From positions 8,149,001-8,213,000 of the forward strand of contig NZ_CP029617.1 in assembly GCF_003945545.1 (NCBI RefSeq): 64,000 bases of DNA, given 5' to 3'. Position numbers and translations under genes: made by a program. The stretch comes from Streptomyces sp. WAC 01529 (GTDB taxonomy: Bacteria > Actinomycetota > Actinomycetes > Streptomycetales > Streptomycetaceae). The stretch's first letter is position 1. Every line of letters begins with the position of its first letter. Below, piece by piece: positions 7,869-16,130 of this stretch. The notes beneath the pieces are model-generated. The model did no database searches, had not been told where the DNA came from, and was given only the letters and a program-made list of their open reading frames with translations.

Positions 7869-9766
7869 GACCGCTCCTGCCCGCTGGCACCGGCCGTCAG
7901 CCACAGGTCCGCGCCGAGCAGGCGGTTGAGCGCCGGGAAGGGGGCGGCCAGACCCGCGACCGCCCGTTCGACCGAGGCGATCACCCGCAAGGGCTCGATG
8001 ATTCCGAGGTCGGCCAGCGGGGATCGCAGGAGCCGTGCTCTGATCTGTGTCGCTGACCGGCGGACGCCGTGGTAGTTCTCGGCCGCGTAGTCGCCCTTGG
8101 TCCTGCGCCGCAGTACGGGGTCGGGGACCAGGCCGGTCAGCGCGGCCGCCAGCAGCGGCTTGGCGGCGAACGGGTCGATGCGGTGCGGCAAGGGGAGGCG
8201 GGTGCAGGCCCGTACGACCTCGCTGTCCAGGAAGGGCGCGTGCGGCCAGATGCCGGACGCGCGTGCTGTGGAGGTGAACTGAGCCTGCACGGCGGCGGAG
8301 GTGCGCAGCTCGCACAAGACTGCCCGGGTGCCTGGTGTCGCGGGCCCCGAAGGGGATACGAGGTCGGTCGATCGGGCACGCTCCTCGGCCAGTTCGGCCA
8401 GGTGCCGACGTGCGCGGGTGGTCAGCCAGACCGTCTCCGGCCCCGGGGCCGGCCACCAGGCCACCGCGTCCGCCCACTGCGGCGGATGGTCCAGGGGGTC
8501 GTCGAGATGGGAGGCGAGTCCGCTCATCGCCTGGTGCAGGGGAGTGCGGGCGAGGCATCTGGCGCGCAGGATGACGTCCGCCGGGGAGAGCTGACGTATG
8601 CGGGCCAGCGCGCGCCCGTCGCTGAGGAGTCGGCGCAGTCCGGCTGTGGCCGCGATGTCACCGAGGTAGGAAGGGGGAGCGGCCAGTAGTGCGTCGCCGC
8701 CCTCGCCGGTCAGGTGAATGCCGGGGCCGCCGCGCGCGATGTGGTCCAGCCGCAGCTGTTGTCGGGCGCCGATGACTGCCGCCGGGTCGGGCTGGTCCGC
8801 GGAGCCGTGCTCGGGCAGGCCGCTGTAGGGCAGGGAGTCCTCACTGCCACGGGTCACGGCGAGCCGGACCGATGGGGCATGCTCGGCGTGGGCCAGGGCG
8901 TGGGCGAGATCGCCTGCGGGGGCGTCGGGGTGGTGGTAGACGAAGGCGTCCAGGGGCGGCCGGCCGGTGGTGCGGGCGGCCAGGAAGGCCAGAGAGGTGG
9001 AGTCCAGGCCGCCGCTGAAGTCCGAGGTGATCCGTGGGGCGGTGTCGGTACGCAGGATGACGGCGCGTGTGAGCGCTGACCGTAACTGGGCCGCGCTGTC
9101 CTCGAACCGCGTGCCGGGGTCGGGGGCGAGGTCCTCGTACGTCCAAGGGGTGCAGTCGCCGGAGGGGGTGACTCTCAGCGCCTGGCCGCCACCGAGTCGG
9201 CGGATTCCGTCGTACGCCGTGCGCCCTTCCGTGAGTTCGGGAACCGCGGGGCAGACAATGTGCGCGGCGAGCGCGGCCGCGTCGGGCCGGGCGGCTGCTC
9301 CGGACAGGGCCGCCGCGGTCCTCGCCCGGGTGGACAGAACCGTGTTCTGGCCGTGGCGCCCGTAGTAGAGGGGAAACTGCCCCGCCGGGTCGGCATACGC
9401 GGTGAGGTGGCCGTCGTCCTGGAGCACGAGGAGCAGGTAGGCGCCGGGCCAATGGGTCAGGCGTTCCCAGCGGCCGTCCTGCACAGCCCGCCGCAGGTCA
9501 TGACGCATCGTCGCTTCGTCGGCGAGGCACTGGCCGATGGCGGCCAGCCGGGCGTGTGCGCACTGCACGGTGCGGACCTCACCGGGGTGCCAGGGCCCCC
9601 AGGACCAGAGCAGGGGTTCGCCTGGCCACAGCCGTGTGGCTCCATGCGGCGCCGGGGCAGGTGCCGCCGACAGCAGCCCCGCGATGGTGGGCCCGTTGGT
9701 AGGGGGAAGGGCAGGAGACGGGCAGCGCGGGTCCGTGGCTGCGGCGGAGGCCGCGGGTCGGGGCAT
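7865..9766 (-). CDS. lasso cyclase (asparagine-synthase-like C protein)
   Basis: A 633-residue homologue of asparagine synthetase B that adenylates the ring acidic side chain of the precursor and joins it to the freed N-terminus. The PP-loop is SDFSGGLDSTSLAF (residues 248-261); further AsnB-like motifs are HLTGEGGDALLAAPPSYLGD and a C-terminal RRRTKGDYAAENYHG. The N-terminal glutaminase-like domain lacks the catalytic Cys2, as is normal for lasso cyclases. It starts 17 bp after the precursor stop without a strong ribosome site, suggesting translation coupled to the precursor, and overlaps the B fusion gene by 4 bp. Confidence 0.93.
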   Translation of the reverse strand: MPRPAASAAATDPRCPSPALPPTNGPTIAGLLSAAPAPAPHGATRLWPGEPLLWSWGPWHPGEVRTVQCAHARLAAIGQCLADEATMRHDLRRAVQDGRWERLTHWPGAYLLLVLQDDGHLTAYADPAGQFPLYYGRHGQNTVLSTRARTAAALSGAAARPDAAALAAHIVCPAVPELTEGRTAYDGIRRLGGGQALRVTPSGDCTPWTYEDLAPDPGTRFEDSAAQLRSALTRAVILRTDTAPRITSDFSGGLDSTSLAFLAARTTGRPPLDAFVYHHPDAPAGDLAHALAHAEHAPSVRLAVTRGSEDSLPYSGLPEHGSADQPDPAAVIGARQQLRLDHIARGGPGIHLTGEGGDALLAAPPSYLGDIAATAGLRRLLSDGRALARIRQLSPADVILRARCLARTPLHQAMSGLASHLDDPLDHPPQWADAVAWWPAPGPETVWLTTRARRHLAELAEERARSTDLVSPSGPATPGTRAVLCELRTSAAVQAQFTSTARASGIWPHAPFLDSEVVRACTRLPLPHRIDPFAAKPLLAAALTGLVPDPVLRRRTKGDYAAENYHGVRRSATQIRARLLRSPLADLGIIEPLRVIASVERAVAGLAAPFPALNRLLGADLWLTAGASGQERS

Positions 9767-9783
9767 GACAGATGTCCGGAACG

Positions 9784-9987
9784 TCAGTAGTAGTACTGGG
9801 CATTGGCATCGGCGCTCCCGCTGGGGGAGCTGCCCAGAGCCACCTCACGGACATGACCCAGGTCGACCACCATCGGCGGTTCGTAGGCGGCCGGTTCCTC
9901 GCGGGACGGCACGGCCTCGGCCTTCACCGCTTGTCGCGGATATCCGAAATCCTCGTACGGGGATACGGCAATGGGCTCGTAAGTCAT
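9784..9987 (-). CDS. lasso peptide precursor
   Basis: A 67-residue precursor starting MTYEPIAV at 9987; GAGG lies about 10 bases upstream, and an alternative start exists at 10011. The leader contains YEPPMVVDLGHVREVAL, which fits the RRE-recognition pattern Y-x-x-P...G......T except that the usual Thr at -2 is Ala. The predicted core is GSSPSGSADANAQYYY: Gly1 can form an isopeptide bond with Asp9, giving a 9-residue ring and a 7-residue tail ending in three Tyr. No other acid lies at ring positions 7-9. It is the first gene of the operon precursor-cyclase-B fusion. Core boundary and ring are inference from the family rules. Confidence 0.9.
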   Translation of the reverse strand: MTYEPIAVSPYEDFGYPRQAVKAEAVPSREEPAAYEPPMVVDLGHVREVALGSSPSGSADANAQYYY

Positions 9988-10381
9988 GAGGCCGCCTCGG
10001 GTCAGGGGCATCAGCTGCCCCGGGAAAGGGATCGGAACGGGAAAGCGTGCGCCGGCCGTCCCGGCGTCGTCGCGGTCCCAAAGTGTAGCGATTCTCCATC
10101 CGCTCCAGGTGCCGAACCGGCCCGCGATCGAAGGTGCTCCGGCCTGGCAGTTCCCGCCCTTGTTTCCTGGCGTCAGAAGGGTTTTCGGTCCCGCTGACGG
10201 GTCCGCTCACGGGAGGTCGACTCATTCGGACAACGGCGCTCACTCATTTGAACGAGCGCGGCGGTGTCACGGGGTCCGCGGCGCCATTTCGAAGAAGAGA
10301 GGGGCTTGCGCGGCACGCCGGCCGTCGAGTATCTCCGTGAGCGCCCGTGGCGGGTGAGATACGAGTTCGATAATCGAAGGT
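9988..10381. other. leader region of the lasso operon
   Basis: About 395 bp between the lasso precursor start and the end of the ROK gene, both on the minus strand. It should contain the lasso promoter; a TACACT at 10082-10087 (minus strand) is a possible -10 box, but no convincing -35 box was found. No coding sequence is recognised. Confidence 0.45.
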
Positions 10382-11575
10382 CTAGGTGTTGTTGGCCGCG
10401 TGCTCCATGCCGCGGAGTCCCAGGATCAAAGCGCCCTGCGCTTCGGCCCGGGTGTCCAGTTCGCTGAGGTCGAGGACGAACTCGGAGTCCTCGGCGACCG
10501 CGCCGGGCAGTGCGAAACGGCGCAAGGACTCCTTGCAGCCCTCCAGCAGCAGCGGACTCTGGGCGAGCTGGCCGCCGATGACGACGAGGTCGGGGTTGAG
10601 CAGGTTGCACAGCTGGGCCAGGGACTGCCCGAGGCATCGGCCGGCGTCGTGGATCACCCGCATGCAGACCGCGTCCTGTGCCTGGGCGGCTGTGATGACC
10701 TGTTCGAGCGTCTCTGGTGCGGGCAGGCTGTTGCGGGCCCGCGCGGCACGGACCTGCGCGATCAGCGCGTCGGCGCCGATCACCGTCTCCAGGCAGCCGC
10801 GTCCACCGCACTGGCAGACCGCGCCATGGGGGTCCACGGTGAGGTGACCCAGTTCCCCCGCCATGCCGCCGTGGCCCCGCAGCACGCTGTTGTGCACGAT
10901 GATGCCGGCGCCGATACCCGTCGACGCCTTCACGTAGACCACCGTCTCGGCGTGTTCCCGTGTGCCGTAGGTCTGTTCGGCCAACGCGCCGAGGTTGGCG
11001 TCGTTGTCGATGAAAGCGCGCACGCCCAGCCACGTACCCAGGTCTTTCGCCGGGTCGTCGCCCGCCCGCCAGGGCGGGAGGATCGGCGGGGTGAAGCCGC
11101 CGGTGCGCGGGTTGATCATCCGGGGTACGGCGACGCCGAGGGAGAACACGTCGGAGCGGTGCCGCTCCGTTCCCTCGATCGCCTCATCGATCATCTGCTT
11201 GACCTCGGGCAGAGCCCGGGACCAGCCCCGGCTGACGCCCTCCGAGCTGACCCGCGAGGTCGCCCGGTCGAATTCCTTGTCGAGTCTGCGGGCGACCACG
11301 GTCATGTGGTTGAACCCGAGGTGCACGCCCACGCCGACATCGTTCACGGCCGAGAGGCAGACCTTGCCGCGCTGCTTGGTGGTGGGCACGAGGCTGACCT
11401 TCGCGAGTTCCTGGACCGCGGCCGAAACAGTGGCCTGGGAGAGCAGGGTGCGGTGTGCGATATCGGCCTGGGTGCCGGACTTGATCGCCACGGCGAGAAG
11501 GACCTTCCGGCGGTTGGCTGCCCGGGTGGGGCCGGCCGTAGGCAGCCGGCCCAAGAGATCGTCCGCGTTCGCCAT
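10382..11575 (-). CDS. ROK-family transcriptional regulator
   Basis: A 397-residue regulator. Residues 1-80 form a winged helix (ADIAHRTLLSQATVSAAVQE). The rest is a sugar-kinase-like ROK fold with VYVKASTGIGAGIIVHNSVL and the zinc-binding signature CQCGGRGCLETVIGADA. ROK repressors usually sense a sugar or sugar phosphate and control nearby uptake or catabolism genes; none is present here, so its target is unclear. The start MANADD at 11575 is preferred to an upstream in-frame start at 11626, because it matches where the fold begins. It lies upstream of the lasso operon in the same direction. Confidence 0.88.
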   Translation of the reverse strand: MANADDLLGRLPTAGPTRAANRRKVLLAVAIKSGTQADIAHRTLLSQATVSAAVQELAKVSLVPTTKQRGKVCLSAVNDVGVGVHLGFNHMTVVARRLDKEFDRATSRVSSEGVSRGWSRALPEVKQMIDEAIEGTERHRSDVFSLGVAVPRMINPRTGGFTPPILPPWRAGDDPAKDLGTWLGVRAFIDNDANLGALAEQTYGTREHAETVVYVKASTGIGAGIIVHNSVLRGHGGMAGELGHLTVDPHGAVCQCGGRGCLETVIGADALIAQVRAARARNSLPAPETLEQVITAAQAQDAVCMRVIHDAGRCLGQSLAQLCNLLNPDLVVIGGQLAQSPLLLEGCKESLRRFALPGAVAEDSEFVLDLSELDTRAEAQGALILGLRGMEHAANNT

Positions 11576-11939
11576 TGGCCCCCCAGCCCCGGTATCCGCA
11601 TCTCGATTTTTTAGATCGAAGAGCAAATAATACCAGCGGAGCCTTCAATTCGAACCGGCTTCGGCTTCGAATAATTGAGGCGCAGTGGGGTGACCGGTGG
11701 GGCTTCTGAGTGCCTCGATGTGCGTCGGCGATCTCTCTGGCGGCCCGAAATTGGCTGAAATTTTCTAGAGAAAGGCGCTGGCGTGAGCCTTCCTGGTCAG
11801 GTTGTTCTTCAATTGACAGAACGCGAAGACCCCGGCGGTGTACAGCATCCGCTGCCTGCGACCGTCCGGTGGCAACCCGTCTGCCTCGGTGACAGGCCGT
11901 CCCGCACCGCCCTCACCCTTGCGGCGAGTTGGAGTGTCC
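11576..11939. other. divergent promoter region, ROK regulator / M28 peptidase
   Basis: About 360 bp between two divergent genes. A/T-rich patches lie at about 11600-11640 and 11750-11770; the second contains a short dyad TTTCT-AG-AGAAA. These are candidates for promoters or operators of the ROK repressor, but no consensus could be confirmed. Confidence 0.4.
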
Positions 11940-13358
11940 ATGACGATGGGGCGCATGTCGCAGCAGACGGGCTCTTCCCGGCGTACGGTCCTGACCGCGG
12001 CCGCGGCCGCCACCACGGCCGGAGCCGTCGGCCTGCAGACGGGCCCCGCCACCGCGCGCGACGGCGGGCGGCCCACGGCCCAGGAACCGCCGCGCGAACT
12101 GCGCGCCCTCCTGCGGGAGATCGACCACCGGCGCATCGAGGCGACGGTGCGGCGGCTCGCCGCGTTCGGAACCCGGCACACCCTGTCTTCGCAGGACGAC
12201 CCCGTACGCGGCATCGGCGCCGCACGCGACTGGATCCTCGCCGAGCTGCGGCGCCACGCGCGACGCTCGGGCGGGCGGATGACCGTCGAGCTCCAGTCGT
12301 ACGTCCAGGAACCGGGTCCGCGCATCCCCACTCCAACGAGGATCACCAACGTCGTGGCCACACTGCGCGGTTCGGCCTCCCCCGACCGCTTGTATGTCGT
12401 CTCCGGGCACTACGACTCGCGCGCCAGTGACGTCATGGACTTCACGAGCGACGCGCCAGGAGCCGACGACGATGCCTCCGGGGTCGCGCTCGTCATGGAG
12501 CTCGCGCGCGTCATGGCGCCCCGGCGCATCGGCGCGACGCTCGTATTCGCGGCCGTCGCCGGCGAGGAACAGGGGCTGTTCGGTGCCGCGCACATGGCGG
12601 AGCGGTTCAAGCAGCGCAAGGCCGATGTCCAGGGGATGTTCACCAATGACATCGTCGGCAGCTCCACCGCCGACGACGGCACCCGCGACCCGCGGACGAT
12701 CCGCCTCTTCGCGGAGGGCGTCCCCTCGTCAGAAACACCGGAGGAGGCCGCCGTCCGACGTGCCGTGGGCGGCGAGAACGACTCGCCGGCACGCCAACTC
12801 GCCCGCTTCGTAGAGGATGTGGCCGCGAACGACGCGACGGGGATGCGGGTACGCGTCGTCCACCGCCGCGACCGCTACCTGCGCGGCGGAGACCACATCC
12901 CCTTCCTCGAACGCGCCTACCCCGCGGCCCGGTTCACCGAGCCCGCCGAGGACTTCGCCCACCAGCACCAGGACGTGCGCGTGGTGGACGGCAAGCAGTA
13001 CGGAGACCTGCCGGAGTTCTGCGACTTCCCGTTCCTCGCCCGCGTCGCCCGCGTCAACGCCGCGACCCTGTGGAGCCTCGCCCAGGCCCCCGGCACCCCG
13101 CGCGGCGCGAAGATCCTCACCGCCGCGCTGACCAACGAGACCGAGCTGGTGTGGGAGCGCGGCACCGAGGCCGACCTCACCGGATACGAAGTCGTGTGGC
13201 GCGAGACCACCGACACCGACTGGACCCATGTGATCGACGTCGGCGACGCCACCCGTCACACCGTCGACCTGTCCAAGGACAACGTCTTCTTCGGCGTACG
13301 CGCGGTGGGCCGCTCCGGCCTGCGCAGCCCCGTGGCGTTCCCCGCGCCGCAACGCTGA
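11940..13358 (+). CDS. secreted M28-family zinc aminopeptidase
   Basis: A 472-residue protein with a Tat-like signal (SSRRTVLTAAAAATTAGAV) ending near TATARDGG. The M28 metal centre is visible: VVSGHYDSRASD (His157, Asp159), GADDDASGVAL (bridging Asp about 177-178), and AVAGEEQGLFGAAH (Glu209/210, catalytic base and ligand). About 90 C-terminal residues look like a fibronectin-III-type module (TELVWERGTEADLTGYEVVW). It should cleave N-terminal residues from extracellular peptides using two zinc ions. GGAG precedes the ATG at 11940 by 5 bases; ATGs at 11946 and 11955 are alternatives. Its 3' end overlaps the convergent regulator by about 100 bp. Confidence 0.9.
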   Translation: MTMGRMSQQTGSSRRTVLTAAAAATTAGAVGLQTGPATARDGGRPTAQEPPRELRALLREIDHRRIEATVRRLAAFGTRHTLSSQDDPVRGIGAARDWILAELRRHARRSGGRMTVELQSYVQEPGPRIPTPTRITNVVATLRGSASPDRLYVVSGHYDSRASDVMDFTSDAPGADDDASGVALVMELARVMAPRRIGATLVFAAVAGEEQGLFGAAHMAERFKQRKADVQGMFTNDIVGSSTADDGTRDPRTIRLFAEGVPSSETPEEAAVRRAVGGENDSPARQLARFVEDVAANDATGMRVRVVHRRDRYLRGGDHIPFLERAYPAARFTEPAEDFAHQHQDVRVVDGKQYGDLPEFCDFPFLARVARVNAATLWSLAQAPGTPRGAKILTAALTNETELVWERGTEADLTGYEVVWRETTDTDWTHVIDVGDATRHTVDLSKDNVFFGVRAVGRSGLRSPVAFPAPQR

Positions 13359-14191
13359 GGCGCCCCGAGACCGGCGAGGGCTGAGCTGGACGGCGTGCCC
13401 TCTTCGGCCGCGTACGTGACCAGACACTGGTCGCCCTCGTCCGGCAGGCGCAGCGTCTCGCGGCGCAGGGTCAGCTCACCAGCCGTGGGGTGACGCAGCC
13501 GCTCGATGCCGTAGGCGTGCTCGCCCACATGGTGCTCCGCCCACAGCGCGCGGAAGTCCTCGCTGCGCACCGAGAGTTCACCGAGCAGATCGCACAGCCG
13601 GTCATCACAGGAGTACCGGCCCAGGTCCATGCGCAGGGCCGCGACGGTACCGCGCGCGCTCTCCTCCCACGCCTCGCGGTCCGGGTACAAGCCGCGCACG
13701 GCCGGGTCGAGGAAGACCAGCCAGGCCGCGTTGCGCTGCCCGGCCGGCAGGGCCTCGAAGTCGGTGAACAGCGCCCGGGCCGCCGCGTTGGAGGCCAGGA
13801 TGTCCAGTCGGCGGCCCAGCACATACGCGGGCACCTCGCCGAGCGCCGTGAGCAGGACCCGCACACCCGGCCTGACCGGCTGCGGAACGGGAGGTGTCGA
13901 AGCCGGGTGGCGCAGGGCGCGGATGAGATGGCCCAGGTGCGCACGTTCTGCCTCGTCCAGGCGCAGGGCCCTGGCAACGGCGTCGAGAACGCTGTCGGAG
14001 ACGTTGTGGGTGCGGCCCTGCTCGAGCCGTATGTAGTAGTCAACGCTCACCCCCGCCAGGTCCGCCAGCTCCTCACGGCGCAGACCGGGCACACGTCGGC
14101 GGCCGCCGAACGGGCGTACGCCGAGATCCTCCGGCCCCAGCCGGGCGCGGCGGGAGCGGAGGAACGCGGAGAGCTCGGTGCGAAAGTCCAT
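13256..14191 (-). CDS. XRE-family regulator with MmyB-like ligand domain
   Basis: A 311-residue regulator. Residues 1-80 hold a helix-turn-helix with the characteristic VPGLRREELADLAGVSVDYY and IRLEQGRTHNVSDSVLDAVA. Residues 110-270 form the MmyB-like PAS-type ligand domain (YVLGRRLDILASNAAARALF, then FLDPAVRGLYPDREAWEESA). In Streptomyces these regulators typically sit divergent from a short-chain dehydrogenase they control, as here. The final ~35 residues are non-conserved and overlap the end of the M28 gene antisense. The ligand is probably a fatty acid or other lipophile by family precedent, not shown here. Confidence 0.9.
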   Translation of the reverse strand: MDFRTELSAFLRSRRARLGPEDLGVRPFGGRRRVPGLRREELADLAGVSVDYYIRLEQGRTHNVSDSVLDAVARALRLDEAERAHLGHLIRALRHPASTPPVPQPVRPGVRVLLTALGEVPAYVLGRRLDILASNAAARALFTDFEALPAGQRNAAWLVFLDPAVRGLYPDREAWEESARGTVAALRMDLGRYSCDDRLCDLLGELSVRSEDFRALWAEHHVGEHAYGIERLRHPTAGELTLRRETLRLPDEGDQCLVTYAAEEGTPSSSALAGLGAPQRCGAGNATGLRRPERPTARTPKKTLSLDRSTV

Positions 14192-14405
14192 GGATCAAGT
14201 GTCCGTCACAGGGTGGTTCTGCCGGACCCAGGGTCGAGCCGAACCCTGGGTAGGCGAGCGGATCTCCCGCAGAGTCACTACCGCAAGACACCACGGGACC
14301 CGCAAGAGACCGCGGCGACCCGCACCGTCTTGCAGGCCTCATGCACAAGACACAAAGGACCTCACATCCAACACGGTCCGCACCACGCACCTTCGGGAGA
14401 CCACC

Positions 14406-15197
14406 ATGACCATCACCACCGAGCAGACCACCTCCCTCACCCGCCCCCTCACCGGCCGGATCGCCGTCGTCACCGGAGCCTCCAGCGGCATCGGCGAGGC
14501 CACCGCGCACAAACTGGCCGCCCGAGGTGCGCACGTCGCCCTGCTCGCCCGGCGTGCCGATCGCCTGGACGAGCACGTGGCCCGGATCGAGGCGGCCGGA
14601 GGCACCGCCCTCGCCCTGCCGACCGACGTGACCGACCCCGCCTCGCTCACCGCGGCCGCCGCCGGCATTCACGCCCGCCTCGGCCGCGTCGACCTCGTGG
14701 TCAACAACGCAGGACTCGCCCTGCCCGACCTCCTGGGCGGGGCCGCGGGCGACAACTGGCAGCGGATGATCGACGTGAACGTCACCGGCGCGTTCGCGGT
14801 CGTGGAGACGTTCGTCCCCGACCTGCTCGCGGCGGCGGCCGAACGGGGCCACGCGGACCTGGTGAACATCTCCTCCGCGGCCGCCCAGTCCGTCCTGCCC
14901 GGCTTCGCCGCGTACGCCGCCTCCAAGGCCGCCTTCAGCCACCTCTCCCGCAATCTGCGGGCGCAGCTCAGCCCCGCCGACGTACGCGTGACGAACATCG
15001 AACCCGGCACTGTCGACACCGAGTTGCGCGACCACATCGACGAACCGGCCATCAGCGCCGCCGTCCAGGAGGCCGTGGCCTCCATCGAGGGCCTTCCCTC
15101 CGGGAGCGACATCGCCGAGCTGATCGCCTTCGCCGTCGAGCGCCCGCGCCACCTCAACCTGCCCCAGATCTCCGTGCTGCCCACACGGGAAGCATAG
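14406..15197 (+). CDS. short-chain dehydrogenase/reductase
   Basis: A 263-residue NAD(P)-dependent oxidoreductase. The cofactor motif is VVTGASSGIGEATAHKLA and the structural motif NNAG is present (DLVVNNAGLALPDLLGG). The catalytic Ser is in LVNISSAAAQS and the YxxxK pair in FAAYAASKAAFSHLSR. The Arg in LARRADR favours NADP. The ATG at 14406 follows a GGGAGACCACC sequence. It is divergent from the MmyB-like regulator with 214 bp between them, the usual arrangement for regulator and target. Substrate unknown. Confidence 0.93.
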   Translation: MTITTEQTTSLTRPLTGRIAVVTGASSGIGEATAHKLAARGAHVALLARRADRLDEHVARIEAAGGTALALPTDVTDPASLTAAAAGIHARLGRVDLVVNNAGLALPDLLGGAAGDNWQRMIDVNVTGAFAVVETFVPDLLAAAAERGHADLVNISSAAAQSVLPGFAAYAASKAAFSHLSRNLRAQLSPADVRVTNIEPGTVDTELRDHIDEPAISAAVQEAVASIEGLPSGSDIAELIAFAVERPRHLNLPQISVLPTREA

Positions 15198-15289
15198 TCA
15201 GGGGGACCCCCGCACCCCACGGAGTGCCGACTTCGAGGGGTGCCCCGCCGCTGCGGCGCGAACGCGCATACTTCCTCGCCAACTGGCTG

Positions 15290-16048
15290 TCACTCCGGCA
15301 GGCACGCGGCCACTCCGTCGCTTCCGCCGGTGCTGAAGGCGTTGATGCGCTGCTCGGCGTCGCCGTGGTCCCGGGAGTTGGTCCAGGGCGTGTCGTCGGC
15401 CAGCTCCGTGAGTGCCGCGCCCAGCTCGTCCGAGTCGCCGTCCTCGAACTGCAGGTCGGCGGAGCCGTAGAGGGCCGCTCCCGCCAGACAGTCGGCCTGG
15501 AGTTCGGCGGCTTCGACGGCCAGCCCGTCCACGCGGTTCTGCACGGCGTGGGCCCACTCGTGAGCGATCACCAGGTAGATCCACGCATCGCCCTTCTCGT
15601 AGCCCTTGCTCATCAGCGCGGCATCCCATGCGATGAAGTCATCGGTCGTGCAGTAGAAGGCGTTGTCGGGTACGGCCGGCTCGCCACCACAGCTCGGGGC
15701 CTCGGCTGTGCCGGGTATATACGTGCCGAACACCGTCGGCGACGTGTAGGCGCCGGTGAAGTGGTCATTCCAATGCGCGCTCCAGAAGTTGTCCACCACG
15801 GCGACGGCGTCCTCGGCCTCGGATTCCCAGCCCTTGTCCGGTGTCTGCCCACCATGGGGCGGGTCGACCGCGGCTTTTGTGGGCTCGGGCGGCTCGAACG
15901 ACTCCGTTGTCTCCGAGCCGTCCTGAGTGCCTTTCCCCAGATCGCCCTCCGCGGAGCCGCCGCCCCCGCAGCCTCCCGCGAGGAGGACCGCGGAGGCAGT
16001 CAGAGCAAGGGGCCAACTGCGGTATGGCACACGTGGTTTGCGGGCCAT
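15290..16048 (-). CDS. neutral zinc metallopeptidase lipoprotein
   Basis: A 252-residue protein with a lipoprotein signal: SWPLALTASAVLLAGGCGGG, lipidated Cys27. After a Gly/Glu/Thr-rich linker (to about residue 75) comes the neutral zinc metallopeptidase domain with YLVIAHEWAHAVQNRV, where HEWAH (163-167) is the zinc motif and AAELQADCLAGAAL holds the third ligand Glu and the conserved AD-C-AG segment. Cys pairs (CGGEPAVPDNAFYC) may form a disulphide. It likely acts at the cell surface. The start MARKP at 16048 follows GGAG at about -12. It lies 82 bp downstream of a membrane-protein gene. Confidence 0.9.
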   Translation of the reverse strand: MARKPRVPYRSWPLALTASAVLLAGGCGGGGSAEGDLGKGTQDGSETTESFEPPEPTKAAVDPPHGGQTPDKGWESEAEDAVAVVDNFWSAHWNDHFTGAYTSPTVFGTYIPGTAEAPSCGGEPAVPDNAFYCTTDDFIAWDAALMSKGYEKGDAWIYLVIAHEWAHAVQNRVDGLAVEAAELQADCLAGAALYGSADLQFEDGDSDELGAALTELADDTPWTNSRDHGDAEQRINAFSTGGSDGVAACLPE

Positions 16049-16130
16049 TTTCCGGTCTCCGTTCCCCGGCCCGGGCCATCTGCCTCCACCCGGCCAGTCT
16101 GCTCGCTGCTTTCGGTTCAAAGAGCGGGAT

